A stretch of 29,443 nucleotides of DNA from a virus: positions 4,300 to 33,742 of the IMG/VR virus record IMGVR_UViG_3300030109_001854. The stretch is one strand, 5' to 3'. Both the position numbers and the translations under genes were made by a program. This document shows positions 8,450 through 18,047 of this stretch, one piece after another (the stretch's first letter is position 1; the number at the start of each line of letters is the position of its first letter). A model generated the notes under the pieces. The model did not search any database, was not told the origin of the DNA, and saw nothing but the letters and a program-made list of their open reading frames with translations.

Positions 8450-9358
8450 ATGGCAATATTAAAAACAGACGAGCAAGCATATTACGCTACAGGTGGTGAT
8501 CACGGTAGTTATAGATTTTTAAGTTTACAAGACGTTATAAATGCTTTTATGGCTACTTATGTAGGCGAAGGTAAAATATGTGATAAAGTTATAAATAGTG
8601 ATGTGGCTTTTCATGCTACTAGAGCTATGCAAGAATTAAGTTATGATACATTAAGATCTGTTAAAGACTGGGAAATAACTGTTCCTTCTACATTAGTTAT
8701 GGTTATGCCTAACGATTATGTTAATTATATAAAGTTGTCTTGGAGTGATACCGCAGGTATAGAACATATAATTTACCCAACAAATAAAACTTCTAACCCT
8801 AGAGATATTACTGAATCAGTAGAAACTTGGGGAGGTTTTACAACAGGTGGTGCTAATACAGATGTAACATCAGACGAAGATTCAACTACGTGGGGTAATT
8901 ACAGAACACATACTCCTACAGATTATAGAGATGAAGATTACGAAGATGATTACTATTGGAGATTTAAAGGTGAAAGATACGGAATAGATCCACAACACGC
9001 TCAAGTAAATGGTTCTTTTTATATAGACGAAGATGCTGGTAAGTTTCATTTTAGTTCTACTTTAAATGGAGAAACTTTAATATTAAGATATATAAGTGAT
9101 GGATTAGTTACTAGTAGTGGTAAAAACACTTTAGACTTAGAAAATACACTTGTTCCTAAGTTAGCTGAAGAAGCTATATATAAACATATACTATACGGCG
9201 TTTTGTTAGCTAGAAAAGATACACCAGGTGGTTTATTAGCAGAAATTAAAAAACAAAGATATGCCGAAACAAGAAAAGCAAAATTAAGATTATCAAATAT
9301 TAAATTAGAAGAAATAGTACAAGTATTTAGAGGTTCTTCTAAACATATAAAACATTAA
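8450..9358 (+). CDS. Tail tubular protein, P22 gp4-like
   Basis: The head-completion/tail tube ring that binds under the portal and continues the DNA channel. It has 302 residues; P22 gp4 is smaller, about 166. The hallmark N-terminal region is present at about residues 25-98: SLQDVINAFMATYVGEGK, then FHATRAMQELSYDTLRSVK, then MPNDYVNYIKLSW. This helical-plus-beta pattern is shared by crAss-like tail tubular proteins. An acidic Asp/Glu/Tyr-rich insert lies around residues 150-170. The C-terminal helices contain LAEEAIYKHILYGVLLARKD and end in a basic segment (GSSKHIKH). The following gene starts three bases after the stop (TAA-AAT-ATG). The neighbouring ring and stabilization genes support the call. 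Confidence 0.82.
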   Translation: MAILKTDEQAYYATGGDHGSYRFLSLQDVINAFMATYVGEGKICDKVINSDVAFHATRAMQELSYDTLRSVKDWEITVPSTLVMVMPNDYVNYIKLSWSDTAGIEHIIYPTNKTSNPRDITESVETWGGFTTGGANTDVTSDEDSTTWGNYRTHTPTDYRDEDYEDDYYWRFKGERYGIDPQHAQVNGSFYIDEDAGKFHFSSTLNGETLILRYISDGLVTSSGKNTLDLENTLVPKLAEEAIYKHILYGVLLARKDTPGGLLAEIKKQRYAETRKAKLRLSNIKLEEIVQVFRGSSKHIKH

Positions 9359-9361
9359 AAT

Positions 9362-12300
9362 ATGCCAGAGTTGAAACGTAATTTTTCAGCTGCCAAGATG
9401 AACAAAGACCTCGATGAGAGGTTAATTCCACCAGGGCAGTATAGAGATGCATTAAATGTACAAATAGCAACGTCTGATGGTTCTAACGTAGGATCATTAC
9501 AGACTTTGTTGGGTAATACAGTTAAAAATACTATGGCGTCTACTTATGACAGCCCTAACTCTACATCAGCTAACGCTTTTTATGGTGTACCAACTACAGC
9601 TGCTTGTGTTGGTTCTGTAGCTTTACCAGATAAAGATAAAATTTACTATATGGTTGCGGCTGGCTTAGATGTTAGTTCTAACACTACAGTTTCAAATGGT
9701 AAACCTGATGAGTTAGATATTCAAAAAGATTATATACTAGAATACGATTCAGTAGCAAAAACTTTAAAATATGTTTTTGTAGATATATATCAAGTAAAAG
9801 AACAAGTTTCTGTTGTTTCTAATCAATTCCAAGATTTTATTTATATACCAAATTTAGGTTCTGCTACTATTAACAAAACAGGAGTAAGAATAGGTATGAC
9901 TGTGCAAGGTACTTTAGGTAGCACTTCTTATACAGAAGCTGATGGAATAACAGTTTCAGATATACAATATGATGCTACTAACACGGCATTTAAATTGATA
10001 TTACAAAAAGATGGTGAAAGTTTTAAACCTACAACTGGAGCTGCTGTTAACGACACAGTAACATTTAAAGCGCCTAGAGTTTTAAATTTTTATTACAATA
10101 ACTTAATAACGGGTATAAATGTGTTAGATGACATGTTATTTTGGACAGATAACGCGACTGAGCCTAAAAAAATAAATATAAAAAGATCTAAAGCTGGAAC
10201 AGGTGGTGTTGAATATTTAGTTGGTGGTGGAATTTTAGGTAAATCTTTAGGTACACCTACTGATGCTGTTTTTGATGGAGATACTCCTTATTTTCATACT
10301 AGATTAGTTACAGATCCAGACAATGATGGTAACTTACAAGTAGCTAGAACTCCAGATGAAACACAAGCCGTTTATGTAAAAGAAAGTCATGTTACTGTTA
10401 TTAGGAAAGCTCCAACACAACCTTTAGAACTAAAAATGGCTAGAGACGTAGCTGACAGATTAGATTCTAGTGGTAATGTTAATCCTTCTTTTACAACTAT
10501 ATCATCTTTAAATTTCGCTCAAACAGTTAATAGTGTTTCTGTTTTATATGAAAGCGGAGATGAAGTTGATATAACATTTGATGTTGCTGTTGACTATAGA
10601 GTAGGAGATATATTGTATTTTGTTAGTGATGATGATATGACACCTTATCAAGCTAGTAATTTTCCAGTTTCTGGAAGTACCAGTGTATCACAAGTTAGAG
10701 CCGTTGTTGTTAAATCTAAAGTAACAACTGGTGACGCTTTATTTACAGATGGTTTTACAATAAGAATAACTTCAATTGATCAAGACCTACCAACAACAAA
10801 CGAAACATTTCATATAAGAAGAGAATCACAAGATCCTTTATTTGAGTTTAAGTTTGTTAGATTTTCTTATAGATATAAATATGAAGATGGTGAATATTCT
10901 ACTTTTGCACCATTTTCAGAAATAGCTTTTCTACCAGGTACTTATGGTTATCAACCTAAAAAAGGTTACAACTTAGGTATGACAAACACTTTAAAAAGCT
11001 TAACGTTAAAACAATATTATCCTAAACTAGGTATACTACCAGAAGATGTAGTTGAAATTGATTTATTATACAAAGAAACAAACAACCCTACTGTTTACGT
11101 TGTTAAAACAATAAAACCATCAGATGGGCATCCAATGTGGCCAGACACAAAAAACTACACAGGTAGAGGTGAATACAATGTAACAACAGATATGGTTCAC
11201 AACATTGTACCTTCTAATCAACTGCTAAGGCCTTACGACAATGTGCCTAGATTAGCTTTATCACAAGAGGTAACAGCTAACAGGTTAGTTTATGGTAATT
11301 ATCTACAAAATTATAATATTCAAAAAGATCCAATTATAAAACTTTGGTTACAATCAAATCCAAAAGCTAATGTTAACCCAAACAACGGTGTAGCTTCTGT
11401 AAAATCTATAAGAACTTACCAAGTAGGCGTCGTGTTTAGTGACGATTATGGTAGAGAGACACCAGTGTTAACTAGTAAAAACGCTTCTATAACTTTACCA
11501 AAAACATTATCAAATACTAGAAACAGAATAGTAGCGCAGTTACAACAAGGATCATTTATACCTAGCTGGGCTAAATATTTTTCTTGGTATATAAAAGAGC
11601 CAACACCAGAATATTACAATTTAGCTATGGATAGATTTTATCATGCTGCTGACGGAAATATTTGGTTATCTTTTCCTTCTTCTGAAAGAAATAAAATAGA
11701 TGATGGAACATTTTTAATATTGAAAAAAGCGCACGGTAGTAGTGTTTCTGTTATAGAAAAAGCTAGATATAAAATATTAGCTATATCTAATGAAGCTCCA
11801 GATTATATAAAAACAGAAAAGAAAAGTTTAGGTTTACTTTTAAACACTAATAACGACAAGTTTGGTAATGCACAAGAGGGTTTTCCTTTACCAGACCATA
11901 CTTTTATAACAGTAGAAGGTAGTGTGTTTAAAACTATATTTGGTGAAGATATTATTATAAACAAACCAGATAAAATGGTTATGGTTATACGTAGAGGCGC
12001 TGAAAAATCTGACGAATATGAAGTTAGTCATATAAGTGGAGACGTATTAGATAAAGTGAAACTTAAAATAAAAGGAAAGTTTGGTGATGATATGGACTTG
12101 ACTTCTAGTGGTGGAACTTTTAGTACTATTAATTCAAATTTATCATTAGAACTATATGAATTTGAAACTGAAAATAGACCAGAGTTTGATGGTAGATTTT
12201 TTGTAAAAGTATATAATGATGATGTACTTAAAAAGCACATTTTATCTTATAGCGATGATGCTAACGATTATGTTGTAGATGATAGCGAAAAAATATATTA

Positions 12301-15124
12301 TTTAAATAACGCTTATAATACTCAACCTTTAGGCTGGGGATCTTTTATAGAAAAATCAGCTGCTCTTGGAGGTACAGCTACACCTGATGCTAAATCACAT
12401 CCAACTCAAAAATCGCATCATGCAGCTTACACATGGGGGAAAGATGATAATGAAAAATGGGGTTTGACAGCCAGTGATATGGAATCTGCTCCTATAGTAA
12501 ATCTTAATCATGGTGGTGGTGCACCTGATTTTTGGGAACTACTAAGAAAACAAAATAACTTTTTTATAGATGCTTCAAGTGCTTTTTCATTTGATGCAAA
12601 AACCGCAACAGGTCAATACGAGGTGGCTGGTACCGCTTCTGATCAAAATTTTTATCCTTCTAGTAACCCACCTTCTATGGCTTACGATGATGCCACTGGA
12701 GCAAAAGGCAACGATCCTTCTAATACAAAAAGAACATCTAATACAACGGCTAATGTTACTAGCACAGATACTTTTAGATGTTTAGGTCAACCTTCTAGAG
12801 GTATATGGGGACCTGATAATGTTTACATGGATATAGCTTGGGTTGGCATGGGTGATGGTTGGAGTGGTGGCGCTTTAGATCCTGATGGTTATCCGCAAAA
12901 ACTAGAAGACGCACCCACTAGTAAAGTTAGGCATCAAGAAGCTAACACTTTTATACAAAAACTTGTAGTACCTGGTTGTAAATTTAGATTTCAAAGAGAT
13001 CCTGATGAAACAGTGTATACAGTTGAAAGTTTTGGTTACAACACAGAACATCCAGATGGTATAGCGCCTTACAATGATATTCCTTCTAAAAATGGAGCTT
13101 GGGGTATACGTAATTATTTTACTGGTTTCACTGGTTTAGGTAATCAAAATATTAAAGAGCAATATGAAAAAGCTAATGTAAGGCAACGTTGGACAATAAA
13201 AGTTTCGCCTGGTATAGGAACAGGTCCTTCAGGTTATGATCCAACAAGAGGTACTAACGATGGTATAGCTTCTGGTGACGTTAGGACAGCTTTACAGCAT
13301 GATTTTAATGGTTACGATACAATAAAAATATTAGTACCTTACACTGATGTTGAAGCTGGTTCAGATACTTTTTCTGAAAACCCTGCTGTTTGGGAAACAG
13401 AACCTAAAGAATCTGTAGAGTTAGATATATATTATGAAGCTAGTGGTAAAATACCTTTAGTTTTAAATTCTTTAACTAATGAAGAGTACTTACCATTTGG
13501 AACAACCTTTAAAGCTAATGATGGAACTAAAACAGATACATATGAAATAACTGAATGGACTAATGATAACACTATAAAATTTAAACCTAATTTAGCTAGC
13601 GGTGTTTCATTTACAAAAGAAGATGAAATATATTTTACAAAAAGAAATAATTATTCTTTAGATGGTAAATTCGCTGGTGACTCTTTTTCCTCAGCTGGTG
13701 GTGTTGACACTTTAAAACTATTTGGCGATTCATCTACAAACGCGCTTACTTCAACAGCTAATCCACCTAGAAATTTAGAAATGTATGGTAGATACCATGT
13801 GTTAGACTGGAGTAACTGTTTTTGTTTTGGCAATGGTGTAGAATCTGATAGAGTTAGAGATGATTTTAACGCTTCACAAGTAGACAACGGCGTTAAAGCT
13901 TCAACTACTTTAGATGAACCTATACAAGAAGAGAGAAGAAAACATGGTTTAATTTGGTCTGGAATTTATAATTCACAATCAGGCGTAAACAGTACAAATC
14001 AATTTATACAAGCAGAAAAAATAACAAAAGATTTAAATCCAGTATATGGTAGTATACAAAAACTACATGCTAGAAACACAAACTTAATAACGCTTTGTGA
14101 AGATAAAGTTTTAAATATATTGTCTAATAAAGATGCTCTATTTAACGCTGATGGTAACTCTAACGTAACAGCAACTTCTAAGGTTTTAGGATCAGCTACA
14201 CCTTATGCTGGTAACTACGGAATATCAACTAATCCAGAATCTTTCGCAGCAACTCCTTATCAAGTTTTCTTTACTGATCAAATGAGAGGTATGGTGCTAA
14301 TGTTATCTGGTAATGCTATAACACCTATATCAGATTTAGGTATGAAAGATTATTTTTCTGATAACTTAAAAACTTATATAGATAAAGTTATAGGTAGTTA
14401 CGATGCTAAAAAACACGAGTATAATTTAACTATAGCTCAAAGATACTCAAAAACACAGGTTATACCTACTTTTATAACTTTAAGTTATAGTGAAAAATCT
14501 AAAGGTTGGACTTCGTTTAAATCTTTTCATCCAGAAAATGGTGTTAGTTTAAATAATGATTTTTACAGTTTTAAGGCAGGGCAATTATATATACATCATG
14601 ATAACGCAACACGTAATAATTTTTATGGAGTACAATACGATTCAGATGTAACACTAGTGTTTAATGACAAACCTACTATGGTTAAAAGCTTTAATACTGT
14701 TAACTACGAAGGAACACAAGCTAAGATAACAGTACCAGCTACAACGTCAATATCAGATGCAGCGGGTAATACAGTAACATCGACAGCTGTTAAACATAAT
14801 GAATACTTTAACTTAACAGCTAAAACAGGTTGGTATGTTGACAGTATAACAACAAACAAACAAACAGGTGGTGTAGTTGAATTTAAAGAAAAAGAAGGCA
14901 AATGGTTTGGTAGTGTATGTGGAGACACTACTACAGTTACAAATTTAGATGAAAAAGAATTTTCTGTACAAGGACTAGGTACAGCAACGTTTACACACTC
15001 TAGCCCAGTTAGTGCTACAGATCCAGCACAAGGTAGTGTAACAATAACAATAGCAAACAATACATCCACTTCGTATGTTGGTGACGATGGTAGTGGTAGT
15101 GCTTGGGATGCTACAGCAGATTAA
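9362..15124 (+). CDS. Giant tail stabilization / muzzle protein, P22 gp10-like
   Basis: Probably the distal plug and stabiliser of the short tail. It has 1920 residues; P22 gp10 has about 472 and I recall crAss-like versions as much longer than that. The N-terminus carries the family signature AAKMNKDLDERLIPPGQYRD and ALNVQIATSDGSNVGSL (about residues 10-45). RLVYGNYLQNY lies near residue 640. A beta-propeller-like region near residues 1615-1690 includes YGISTNPESFAATPYQVFF, then MRGMVLMLSGNAITPISDLG and MKDYF. IGSYDAKKHEYNLT follows. Residues about 1000-1500 are an aromatic, Gly/Asp-rich region that is probably an insertion specific to this branch. The last about 130 residues are Thr/Ser-rich beta structure with KTGWYVDSITT and KEKEGKWFGSVCG. 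It sits between the tail tubular protein and the appendage genes. Confidence 0.78.
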   Translation: MPELKRNFSAAKMNKDLDERLIPPGQYRDALNVQIATSDGSNVGSLQTLLGNTVKNTMASTYDSPNSTSANAFYGVPTTAACVGSVALPDKDKIYYMVAAGLDVSSNTTVSNGKPDELDIQKDYILEYDSVAKTLKYVFVDIYQVKEQVSVVSNQFQDFIYIPNLGSATINKTGVRIGMTVQGTLGSTSYTEADGITVSDIQYDATNTAFKLILQKDGESFKPTTGAAVNDTVTFKAPRVLNFYYNNLITGINVLDDMLFWTDNATEPKKINIKRSKAGTGGVEYLVGGGILGKSLGTPTDAVFDGDTPYFHTRLVTDPDNDGNLQVARTPDETQAVYVKESHVTVIRKAPTQPLELKMARDVADRLDSSGNVNPSFTTISSLNFAQTVNSVSVLYESGDEVDITFDVAVDYRVGDILYFVSDDDMTPYQASNFPVSGSTSVSQVRAVVVKSKVTTGDALFTDGFTIRITSIDQDLPTTNETFHIRRESQDPLFEFKFVRFSYRYKYEDGEYSTFAPFSEIAFLPGTYGYQPKKGYNLGMTNTLKSLTLKQYYPKLGILPEDVVEIDLLYKETNNPTVYVVKTIKPSDGHPMWPDTKNYTGRGEYNVTTDMVHNIVPSNQLLRPYDNVPRLALSQEVTANRLVYGNYLQNYNIQKDPIIKLWLQSNPKANVNPNNGVASVKSIRTYQVGVVFSDDYGRETPVLTSKNASITLPKTLSNTRNRIVAQLQQGSFIPSWAKYFSWYIKEPTPEYYNLAMDRFYHAADGNIWLSFPSSERNKIDDGTFLILKKAHGSSVSVIEKARYKILAISNEAPDYIKTEKKSLGLLLNTNNDKFGNAQEGFPLPDHTFITVEGSVFKTIFGEDIIINKPDKMVMVIRRGAEKSDEYEVSHISGDVLDKVKLKIKGKFGDDMDLTSSGGTFSTINSNLSLELYEFETENRPEFDGRFFVKVYNDDVLKKHILSYSDDANDYVVDDSEKIYYLNNAYNTQPLGWGSFIEKSAALGGTATPDAKSHPTQKSHHAAYTWGKDDNEKWGLTASDMESAPIVNLNHGGGAPDFWELLRKQNNFFIDASSAFSFDAKTATGQYEVAGTASDQNFYPSSNPPSMAYDDATGAKGNDPSNTKRTSNTTANVTSTDTFRCLGQPSRGIWGPDNVYMDIAWVGMGDGWSGGALDPDGYPQKLEDAPTSKVRHQEANTFIQKLVVPGCKFRFQRDPDETVYTVESFGYNTEHPDGIAPYNDIPSKNGAWGIRNYFTGFTGLGNQNIKEQYEKANVRQRWTIKVSPGIGTGPSGYDPTRGTNDGIASGDVRTALQHDFNGYDTIKILVPYTDVEAGSDTFSENPAVWETEPKESVELDIYYEASGKIPLVLNSLTNEEYLPFGTTFKANDGTKTDTYEITEWTNDNTIKFKPNLASGVSFTKEDEIYFTKRNNYSLDGKFAGDSFSSAGGVDTLKLFGDSSTNALTSTANPPRNLEMYGRYHVLDWSNCFCFGNGVESDRVRDDFNASQVDNGVKASTTLDEPIQEERRKHGLIWSGIYNSQSGVNSTNQFIQAEKITKDLNPVYGSIQKLHARNTNLITLCEDKVLNILSNKDALFNADGNSNVTATSKVLGSATPYAGNYGISTNPESFAATPYQVFFTDQMRGMVLMLSGNAITPISDLGMKDYFSDNLKTYIDKVIGSYDAKKHEYNLTIAQRYSKTQVIPTFITLSYSEKSKGWTSFKSFHPENGVSLNNDFYSFKAGQLYIHHDNATRNNFYGVQYDSDVTLVFNDKPTMVKSFNTVNYEGTQAKITVPATTSISDAAGNTVTSTAVKHNEYFNLTAKTGWYVDSITTNKQTGGVVEFKEKEGKWFGSVCGDTTTVTNLDEKEFSVQGLGTATFTHSSPVSATDPAQGSVTITIANNTSTSYVGDDGSGSAWDATAD

Positions 15125-15127
15125 GAT

Positions 15128-17164
15128 ATGGCAAATTGGTATGTAAATTCGGTAGATCAAACTCAAGTTGTTGGTTCAACTGTTGCTAGTCAACAAGTTG
15201 ATTTAACTATAACTAACGTTGACTCTAATGGTGTTCATAGTGGATATAATTTATCTGCTACTAATTTTAAAATAGGTGGCGCAACAGAAAGCCCTACTAA
15301 TACTTGGACAGGTGGTAATGTTGATACTGAAGTAGCTAAAGTTGTTTTTAGTGATAATGGTATAGCTGGCGATCCAGCTAATACAGTAAACGCTAAAGTT
15401 TATTTAAATTCTTTTACGTGTCCTACCGCCGCTGAAACAATATTTGTAGATATAGACGAAAATACAGTAGCTCCAGCTCTTTCAAAAAGACGTGTTTGTA
15501 TTAATGCTTATTATACATACGATACAACATTAGGAGCAAGTATAGCTGTAACAGATCTGCCTTTTGGTGCTACTGGTGATATAACAGAAACAGCCGTTCA
15601 AACAGGTTCTGCAACTACACCTGGAATAAAAAAACACAGTGGAGTTGTTAATGATAGTGTTTCTACTAAAATAGCAAAATATACTTTTACAGCAGCAACG
15701 GGATATCATTATTCGCCTCAAAATATAGCTATGGCTAATTTAAACTCAAGTGGTTTTGATTATAGCAATAATTATAATGTTAACGTGAGTTATGGTTATA
15801 CTAATAACCTTATAACAAGTATAATAGCAGAAGTTTATTATAACCCACCACAAAACCCACCACTTAATCCAGATCCAGTAGCTGACATGTGTGATCTAGA
15901 CCATAGATTAATTATGGATTTTAAAGTTTACCAAACAACCACTGCTTTAACTAATACTATAAAAAATGTTATTTTTGCACCAACAGCTACACATTTAGCG
16001 CAACAGTTTCCAATAAGAGTAGAAGGCACACCTGGTGCTCAATACACGATAAGAGTAACACGAGCTAATAGCCCTACTGATAGCACTATATCACAGTATT
16101 ATAATTTTTCTACAGATACTTTTGGAGCTGGTTCAGCTGTATCTGGAACTCAAACTATAAACGCTAACGGGTTTTTTAATCATTTTATACAGCTTCAAGC
16201 TCTTTATCTATCGGCTGATTCATCAACAAGTGCTACTCAAGCTTTTCACATAGTAATAGCAGCTGTTGGAACAACTACCTTACAAAGCGTAGTGCCTGAT
16301 GCTTTAGATGAAGCTGTTATAACTCAACTTGGGTTTAATACTTTAACTGTAACACCTAACACGGCAGGTTCTCTTTTTGGTGATATTGATAATGTAACAA
16401 TAAGTTTACCTGTTCAAAAAGAAACAGCCAAAGGACATCCTTATGGTAAAAGTGTTGGTAAATCAGTTACAGCTGAAGGTGGTAATAATAACACCTCTAG
16501 CACAACGCTAACTTTAAACGAAGAAGAATCAGACTTAACAGATGGCATGATTTTAACTGGTTTAGGTCAAGGTACGCACGGTGTTACTATAACTAAAATA
16601 CAAGGCAAAACTTTAACTTTAAGTAAAGCTGTAGCGGTGGCTAATGACACTGTAATTGGTTTTGAAAAAAATGTTCCTAATTTAAAAGCTTTTACACTTG
16701 AAGTGCCAGCTGCTTTTCCTGGAAAAACCGTGTTTAGTTTAGACTACACGGATGCTGATGCTGGCGTACAAGGAAGACAACCAACAGCGGCTGACGTTGG
16801 TGGCCTTAGTTCTTTGTTACAACAGGTTAACGGAGCTGTTAGTAGTAGCACAGGTGTTACACTAAACTCAACTAAAGGTATTGTGCCTGGTATGTTTGTA
16901 ACTGGTACGGGTATATCTGGTACAGTTACAGTAAGTTCTGTGACAAACGCAACGGTTATTGTGTTAAGTTCTGCTCAAACAATAAGTGACGACGTGTATT
17001 TAACCTTCCAGAGCAATAACCCGGCTGTTAGAGTTGTTGATATACAAGCAGATATTGTAGATGGTAAAGTTTCTGTTCAAGGTTATTTAAGAGTAAATGA
17101 GTTAGGAGCTTCAGCACAAGCACGTGTTTATTTAGATGATTTTATTAAAGTAGTAAAAGTATAA
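15128..17164 (+). CDS. Beta-rich tail or appendage protein with duplicated C-terminal module
   Basis: Probably a virion surface or tail protein. It has 678 residues, is almost entirely Thr/Ser/Asn/Val-rich and likely all-beta, with no signal peptide and no catalytic motif seen. A proline-rich linker (NPPQNPPLNPDP) near residues 239-250 separates two halves. Two related modules lie at about residues 445-515 and 561-630. Each follows the pattern SST-TLN...GM-TG-G...V-I...G-T...LS-A...D...F, for example DGMILTGLGQGTHGVTITK against PGMFVTGTGISGTVTVSS. The gene starts three bases after the stabilization gene (TAA-GAT-ATG) and ends three bases before the next (TAA-ATT-ATG), which implies coupled translation. 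Receptor binding is possible but not shown. Confidence 0.6.
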   Translation: MANWYVNSVDQTQVVGSTVASQQVDLTITNVDSNGVHSGYNLSATNFKIGGATESPTNTWTGGNVDTEVAKVVFSDNGIAGDPANTVNAKVYLNSFTCPTAAETIFVDIDENTVAPALSKRRVCINAYYTYDTTLGASIAVTDLPFGATGDITETAVQTGSATTPGIKKHSGVVNDSVSTKIAKYTFTAATGYHYSPQNIAMANLNSSGFDYSNNYNVNVSYGYTNNLITSIIAEVYYNPPQNPPLNPDPVADMCDLDHRLIMDFKVYQTTTALTNTIKNVIFAPTATHLAQQFPIRVEGTPGAQYTIRVTRANSPTDSTISQYYNFSTDTFGAGSAVSGTQTINANGFFNHFIQLQALYLSADSSTSATQAFHIVIAAVGTTTLQSVVPDALDEAVITQLGFNTLTVTPNTAGSLFGDIDNVTISLPVQKETAKGHPYGKSVGKSVTAEGGNNNTSSTTLTLNEEESDLTDGMILTGLGQGTHGVTITKIQGKTLTLSKAVAVANDTVIGFEKNVPNLKAFTLEVPAAFPGKTVFSLDYTDADAGVQGRQPTAADVGGLSSLLQQVNGAVSSSTGVTLNSTKGIVPGMFVTGTGISGTVTVSSVTNATVIVLSSAQTISDDVYLTFQSNNPAVRVVDIQADIVDGKVSVQGYLRVNELGASAQARVYLDDFIKVVKV

Positions 17165-17167
17165 ATT

Positions 17168-17530
17168 ATGGCAACATTAACATTAGGATTTACAGCACCG
17201 CTAAACGTATCTTGTCAAGTAGGAGATACAGCTTATTATGTAAACACTACCGCATCAGGTGGTTTTACAGTTAATAGTAACAATGTAGAAGAAATAGGCA
17301 CAATAACAACTATAACTAATCCAACAAGTAGTACGCCAAGCGTAGTGTGTAATACTAGCTTACCTGGTAGTATAAGTGGCTCTAGTTACTTTGTGTTATT
17401 TAGTAAAGACAATAAAGCAAATTTAAGTAGTATATTAGGTTATTATGCTGACATTAAGTTTAAAAACAACTCTACAACTGAAGCAGAAATGTTTAGCGTG
17501 GGTGTTGATACGTTTGATAGCAGTAAATAA
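17168..17530 (+). CDS. Small conserved virion-associated protein, unknown function
   Basis: The protein has 120 residues, beta-rich and Ser/Thr-rich, with no signal or membrane segment. Its C-terminal third (about residues 78-120) reads FSKDNKANLSSILGYYAD, then KFKNNSTTEAEMFSVGVDTF, and ends SSK. I recall this pattern from small proteins encoded beside tail genes in several marine phages, but not with a function. It begins three bases after the appendage gene. A small tail or fibre-attachment component is the likeliest reading, by position only. Its stop codon forms part of the hairpin that follows. Confidence 0.6.
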   Translation: MATLTLGFTAPLNVSCQVGDTAYYVNTTASGGFTVNSNNVEEIGTITTITNPTSSTPSVVCNTSLPGSISGSSYFVLFSKDNKANLSSILGYYADIKFKNNSTTEAEMFSVGVDTFDSSK

Positions 17531-17568
17531 AGTGTAAAAAGTGTAACTATATAAACACTAACACTTTA
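17528..17568 (+). other. Imperfect hairpin overlapping a stop codon, ahead of the cupin gene
   Basis: The outer arm taaagtgt (17528-17535) pairs perfectly with acacttta (17561-17568). An inner arm agtgt (17540-17544) pairs with acact (17555-17559) around a ten-base AT loop. The left arm begins with the TAA of the upstream gene, and the right arm ends five bases before the ATG at 17574. The structure could act as a weak terminator (aattta follows, not a clean T tract) or could affect initiation at the next start. The 43-base gap holds nothing else visible. Confidence 0.5.
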
Positions 17569-17573
17569 ATTTA

Positions 17574-18044
17574 ATGAAAAAAAATAAACTTACCTTAAGT
17601 AAGAGAAAAGAAATACAAAAATTACAAGACGATCTTATTTCTATGGCTGATGGCGTTAATATAGAAGGCGATGGTCAAACTATATTACATAGCGTAAACT
17701 TTCCGTTAAAACATACATTTGCTGATGGTATTTATGTTAGACAAATGGATATGAAAGCTGGATCAGCTGTTATAGGTGCTATACATAATCATTTGCATGT
17801 ATGGTTTTTATTAACTGGTCGTTTAGCCGTAGCAACAGAAGAACTTGTAGAAGAATATATAGCTCCTTGTTACGTTTTAGCTACACCAGGTAGCAAAAGA
17901 GTTATTTACGCTATGGAAGATTCAATATTTATTAATATACATAAAAATCCAACAAACACACAAAACATAGAAGAATTAGAAAGCGAAATAGTTTCTAAAA
18001 ATTTTAAAGAATATGAAGAATATATTAACAATAAAAACAAATAA
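17574..18044 (+). CDS. Cupin-fold protein
   Basis: A small single-domain beta-barrel protein of 156 residues, with a charged helical N-terminus (1-25) and a Glu/Lys/Asn-rich helical tail (about 128-156). Cupin motif 1 is visible as GAIHNHLHVWFLLTG, residues 68-82, with H71, H73 and H75. The motif-1 glutamate is absent, since the expected positions hold aromatic and aliphatic residues. Motif 2 is TPGSKRVIYAMEDSIFINIH (residues 104-123), with P105-G106 and H123; the usual first histidine of this motif is R109. It could bind a metal through His71, His73 and His123. Cupin-like proteins occur in many phage tail modules, where they may be structural or sugar-related; no substrate can be read here. 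Its TAA is three bases before the next ATG. Confidence 0.72.
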   Translation: MKKNKLTLSKRKEIQKLQDDLISMADGVNIEGDGQTILHSVNFPLKHTFADGIYVRQMDMKAGSAVIGAIHNHLHVWFLLTGRLAVATEELVEEYIAPCYVLATPGSKRVIYAMEDSIFINIHKNPTNTQNIEELESEIVSKNFKEYEEYINNKNK

Positions 18045-18047
18045 AAT

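Noticed and set aside
12570-12785. Small same-strand frame inside the stabilization gene
   Set aside because: It is a shifted frame within a well-supported gene, with Leu/Gln-rich nonsense-like composition and no leader of its own.
14704-15069. Antisense open frames of 60-167 codons across the window, such as this one
   Set aside because: They lie wholly inside strongly coding genes, have Ser/Leu/Phe-rich compositions typical of reverse-frame shadows, and resemble no known family.
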